The notes below the pieces were generated by a model, which was given only the letters and a program-made list of their open reading frames with translations, was not told where the DNA came from and searched no databases. A stretch of DNA of 64,000 nucleotides from Plutella xylostella (lineage: Eukaryota > Arthropoda > Insecta > Lepidoptera > Plutellidae), in NCBI RefSeq assembly GCF_932276165.1, contig NC_064011.1:5907501-5971500 (forward strand), written 5' to 3'. Position numbers and translations under genes: made by a program. Numbering within the stretch: the stretch's first letter is position 1; each line of letters opens with the position of its first letter. Below are positions 60,495-64,000 of the stretch, one piece after another.

Positions 60495-60529
60495 AATATA
60501 TTATATCTAATCAAAACACCCTGTATATC

Positions 60530-60724
60530 GTCTAACGCTGAAAGTACAGTGAGATAAATGTATTGATCGCAGATATGTAAAGTGAGGGTGTGGATGATAA
60601 GCCATATTGTATAAAAACCAGCGATTGTGATTATTCAAGTCTGTTTGTCCTGAGTGCTTTTGTGTTGGGGCGGCTTATCGGTAAGTCCTTTTCAGTATAT
60701 TATTAACACTGTTGTTGCAAGCAT
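60530..60724. other. No gene or recognised repeat
   Basis: Nothing recognised. Confidence 0.4.
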
Positions 60725-60872
60725 AACGTGGGACGCCCTCCGGCCCGCTGGACCACAGAGAAGTTGCCGGTAGTGGTTGGATGAGGAAGGCCGAGGACAG
60801 AATGTTGTGGCGCTCCTTGGGAGAGGTCTGTGTCCAGCAGTAGATGATTAGGGGCTTATGATGATAGCATTG
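60725..60872 (+). mobile_element. RTE-type LINE 3' end
   Basis: GTGGGACGCCCTCCGGCCCG, GGATGAGGAAGGCCGAGGAC and TTGGGAGAGGTCTGTGTCCA, ending near a GATGAT tail. It translates to decayed W-G-R-P-P-A...C-A-V-D stretches only. Confidence 0.65.
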
Positions 60873-61741
60873 CCCTGGATGTATTTGATATTATACCATT
60901 GCATCGAGTATTTTTCTAATCTAAAATTCCCACACAACACAAAATTCTATTATTTTTTTTGTGTATCGATGAGTGTTTAAATATTTTTTAAACAAACCTT
61001 CGGTAACAACGGTAAAAGCGGGACATCCTGTATTTAATATTTAAAACGCACATTTGTATGAAAAAGAAAAGATTAATATGACAATAATGTTGAGTTCTTG
61101 CCGCGATACAGTTTAAATGGTAATTTCCTTTGATTATTATGTATGCGACTTGTGACCTCTCGAGCTATATTGTTCCCTATTTTGTATACTTGTAAGTAAG
61201 TATACCTATAATACTAAGTAATACAGAAGGTATTTTTAATTTAGGTATCTTTAGCTTGCACTATCCTGTATGCATTGTTCGGTTGTCGTTTTAAAGACTT
61301 CAAAGGAAGGAGGTGTTTATCGATTCGTCTGTATATTTATTTCAGATTTTTATGAATGTAGGTACGTGTTAGGTACTTGATAACTGACTTAGATAATAAG
61401 TACTTACTTAATATATTTTTTGTAAGTATGCGTAAATTTTTCTGCTCCTACATAAAATAGTCAATTCCTTATAATAAAAAAAAAACTTACATAAACTTTG
61501 ATGACGTCTTGGTACATTTTGTACAGAATTTCAATAGAAGATGAAAGCTTTTATGGTTATTTTTAATATACAAAAAAATACTTATTACCAGCCAAGCGAC
61601 ACAAATGTAACATACCTGACCTGAGTACAGTTGAGTCAATAATTGAACAAACAGGCCAAATAGGAACAGATGTACAGGCGGGCCCATTGATGAGTATAGC
61701 TGTGATGTAGCTACAGTACGTGCCATATTAATAGCAACACT
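60873..61741. other. No gene or recognised repeat
   Basis: AT-rich. A 79-codon frame on the minus strand at 61,487-61,726 is hydrophobic but has no supporting context. Confidence 0.4.
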
Positions 61742-61751
61742 ATTTGAGCCA

Positions 61752-62009
61752 GCCGAATGGCGTAGTGGTTAGTGACCCTGACTACTGAGCCGATGGTCCC
61801 GGGTTCGATTCCCGGCTGGGGCAGATATTTGTTTAAACACAGATATTTGTTCTCGGGTCTTGGATGTGCCCGTTAAATGGCAATAGGCCCGCCCCCTATT
61901 ACATTGGGACTAACATAACACTCTGGCGAAAAGTGGGTGCAGCAATGCACCTCTGCCTACCCCGCAAGGGAGTACATTAGTACAAGGCGTGAGTGCGTGT
62001 TTTTTTTTT
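61752..62009 (+). mobile_element. SINE family 2, full-length copy
   Basis: Complete and close to the consensus, with a T-rich tail. A 10-bp target-site duplication, ATTTGAGCCA, lies at 61,742-61,751 and 62,010-62,019. Confidence 0.92.
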
Positions 62010-62019
62010 ATTTGAGCCA

Positions 62020-63057
62020 ATATAGGTACAGTTCGGTCCAAACAACTTGATAGTTGCTGAAGTAGGCTGCGTTTGGACGTTTGTGCTTTTTCAAACTAAC
62101 CAACCGTCAATCTTTGAAGGAATTAATAGGCGGTTTGTTAGTTTGACAAGGCACAAAAGTGCATTTGCTGCTAACTTCAGAACTACTATGTTGTTTAAAC
62201 CGACCAAATGAAAAACTACACAAATAATAATATTATACAGTACAGTCCTTCAAAATTGATAATGCGCATAGAAATCTTTGACAGATCGGTTGTTTTCGAT
62301 TATGTGACACATGATATTGACTCCTATTTCTTTCGAACAAGGTGCAAAATGCAAGTGTTTTTATTAAGGCTCTTACGATTTAATGATTCGGGTGTGAAGA
62401 TCTGCATGTGCATTAATTTTGGACAAGTGTACACCTCTTTTTGGCTTACCATACATACATGATATAATGTGTATTCTTTTCACCTTAGTCTTTCGATTTT
62501 ATTTCGATTATACATAATAATGAAGCGGATTGTACCATTACTTTTCCTATTTAACTCCGAATTCCTTGCAGCAAAGGAGGGCTATAATATGTTTCAATTA
62601 CAAAGGTTTTGATTACGACTTTTTTTTCACAATTGAACAGAAACAGCAGCGGTAAAAAAATAGAAGCAAAGATTTTAGAAAGGTTTAACGTGCACGTTTG
62701 TGTAAAAACCAAATTTTATGATAGTCTGTTAAAAAATTTCAAGTAATTAAATTCCTCTTTTTACAAAATATTTTTCAATAAAAGAATATATTTTCGTTTA
62801 CATTCAATTAGGTACTTAGTACATTTAATTCGGAGATTGTTCCTAGTGTTTTAAACAACGTGTCAAACACAACCTCTTCAAAATGCTACATTATGTAATG
62901 CAACAAATAAATAAAATTAGAAATATTCCCCATTTTCTGCTTTGCTTTGTTTTTCACAATATTTTCCCGTAGTAATTCGCGGATAAAGCACAGAATAATA
63001 ACTAATAAGTAACGACAAAGTAGACTTTGTTACTAAGGCATTTAAGGTATCATTATT
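62020..63057. other. No gene; small inverted repeat
   Basis: GTTTGGACGTTTGTGCTTTTTCAAACTAAC near 62,069 (partly inverted by TTAGTTTGACAAGGCACAAA near 62,138) looks like an old MITE. The 84-codon frame at 62,208-62,462 has no domain. Confidence 0.4.
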
Positions 63058-63512
63058 ACATTCACGAGCAATGAAAATATCCTATTTACAAAAATTTTAT
63101 ATGGACACCAAGACGACACAAAATTTTCAAAACATAAAATTTAGAGTTTGATAAAATAGTGGTTGGCAATATTCTGATGCGCTGTTAAATGTACTTAGGC
63201 CTAGGTCTCCTATTTTATGCTATATGCGGCGTCCGACTTTGACGTAAACGTTTCGATCAACGTCCTACGGCCTACCTACGGCGTCTACGCGCCAACGTCG
63301 GCGTGTGAGCGAGACCGCATCAGTACATTTCTATAGTGAGCATCGTGACGCGGCCTACGGCGGCGTGACGCTGGACGCGACCTGCGGCGTAAATAGGAGA
63401 CCCGGGCCTAACTGCATTATTGCAAACGGCGTCATTGAGCTAATTCTTTATCCGTTTGTGAGTAATTTGGTGCTATTGTCACTGGAACTTTTTCATTGCT
63501 CGGCTCGTGAGT
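63058..63512. mobile_element. MITE family 1 interrupted by another MITE
   Basis: Left end ACATTCACGAGCAATGAAAA, right end TTTTTCATTGCTCGGCTCGTGAG. The conserved TAATTTGGTGCTATTGTCAC block is near the right end. The interior is split by the element at 63,198. Confidence 0.75.
63198..63408. mobile_element. GC-rich nested MITE
   Basis: Inverted ends GGCCTAGGTCTCCTATTT and AAATAGGAGACCCGGGCC. The outer three bases are TTA and TAA, so a PIF/Harbinger-type target is possible but not exact. The interior is GC-rich (CGACTTTGACGTAAACG, GGCGTGACGCTGGACGCG), in strong contrast with its AT-rich surroundings. Confidence 0.75.
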
Positions 63513-64000
63513 AAATAACTTTACAGGCTGTTGCAAATTACGCGTATATAAAGTAAAAAAAATGTTTTCATGTCAAGGGCACATCGGTTTCGGTTCGAAA
63601 AACTTACAGAAAATAATATATATACTGAAGTATGAATAAGTTATTCAACCGTGCCAAACTTAGTTAGTGTTTTAAATATTCGATACATTTCTTAAGTATA
63701 TGCATGTTGGCTTGTAACCTATGCATGTAAGGTATATCAGTGTGTGTATTTTACGTATTTGTATATTGTACATTTGATGAATTATGGTGCGTTTTTTTCG
63801 TTAAAACGTCATTCGGTATCATGAAAACGTGGAAGGCATTAAAAAAATACCATATTAATATTGACGAGAGATTCTAGTACAACATTTCGTACAGTGTTAA
63901 ATAATACTTATTTGTATTTCTTATTTGAAGTGTATAAAATTAAAAAGTTTGAGAGATAATATAAATTAGAGAGTATTATTTGCACCAATTATTAATAAAA
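63513..64000. other. No gene or recognised repeat
   Basis: AT-rich to the end of the window. Confidence 0.4.

Overview
The window is nuclear DNA of an insect, most probably a lepidopteran (moth or butterfly). Three things point there: intron-containing ZAD-C2H2 zinc-finger genes in a paralogous cluster, tRNA-derived SINEs and RTE/Jockey-type LINE ends of the kind common in Lepidoptera, and a very high density of MITEs. No bacterial, viral or organellar gene organisation is visible. The assignment is an inference from gene and repeat types; no database was searched.

Bases 1-24,500 carry no host gene that I can support. They are a patchwork of SINEs, TIR elements (MITEs), LINE 3' ends and a probable solo LTR, often nested. 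The dominant structure is a satellite of 169- and 164-bp monomers (6,142-11,926) in two head-to-head arms. The unit boundaries of the arms mirror each other exactly around base 9,234.5, giving arms of about 2.63 kb and a spacer of about 122 bp, a potential giant hairpin.

Bases 24,600-51,300 hold the gene cluster: five ZAD zinc-finger genes. They are A (+, 24,644-28,259), B (-, 28,679-31,015), C (+, 31,560-34,643), E (-, 38,673-40,779) and G (-, 46,240-51,229). All six ZAD domains are split by a phase-0 intron between the two CxxC pairs, so every gene model joins a short first exon to a large finger exon. A, B, C and E share a C-x2-C-x3-P-C-x-H motif ahead of the finger array, and A, B and E a short NTVIVLQD-like motif. 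G appears to encode two successive ZAD-finger modules. Its last intron holds a 520-codon Nup153-like reading frame on the same strand. A and B converge; B and C diverge from a 0.55-kb gap. Between C and E lies a 1.72-kb transposon with 536-bp terminal inverted repeats that look identical and a 9-bp target duplication. Between E and G lies a nearly full-length RTE LINE.

From 51,908 the first two exons of a TRIP11/GMAP-210-like golgin run rightward, diverging from G. Its first intron is 5.2 kb and full of repeats; further exons were not found before the window ends. Downstream are a TIR element carrying its own start codon and splice donor (57,908-58,557), a 5'-truncated LINE with reverse-transcriptase coding sequence (59,297-60,494), more SINEs and a nested MITE pair (63,058-63,510).

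ZAD-C2H2 proteins are nuclear DNA-binding proteins that dimerise through the ZAD. The tandem paralogs probably arose by local duplication. Their DNA targets cannot be read from the sequence.
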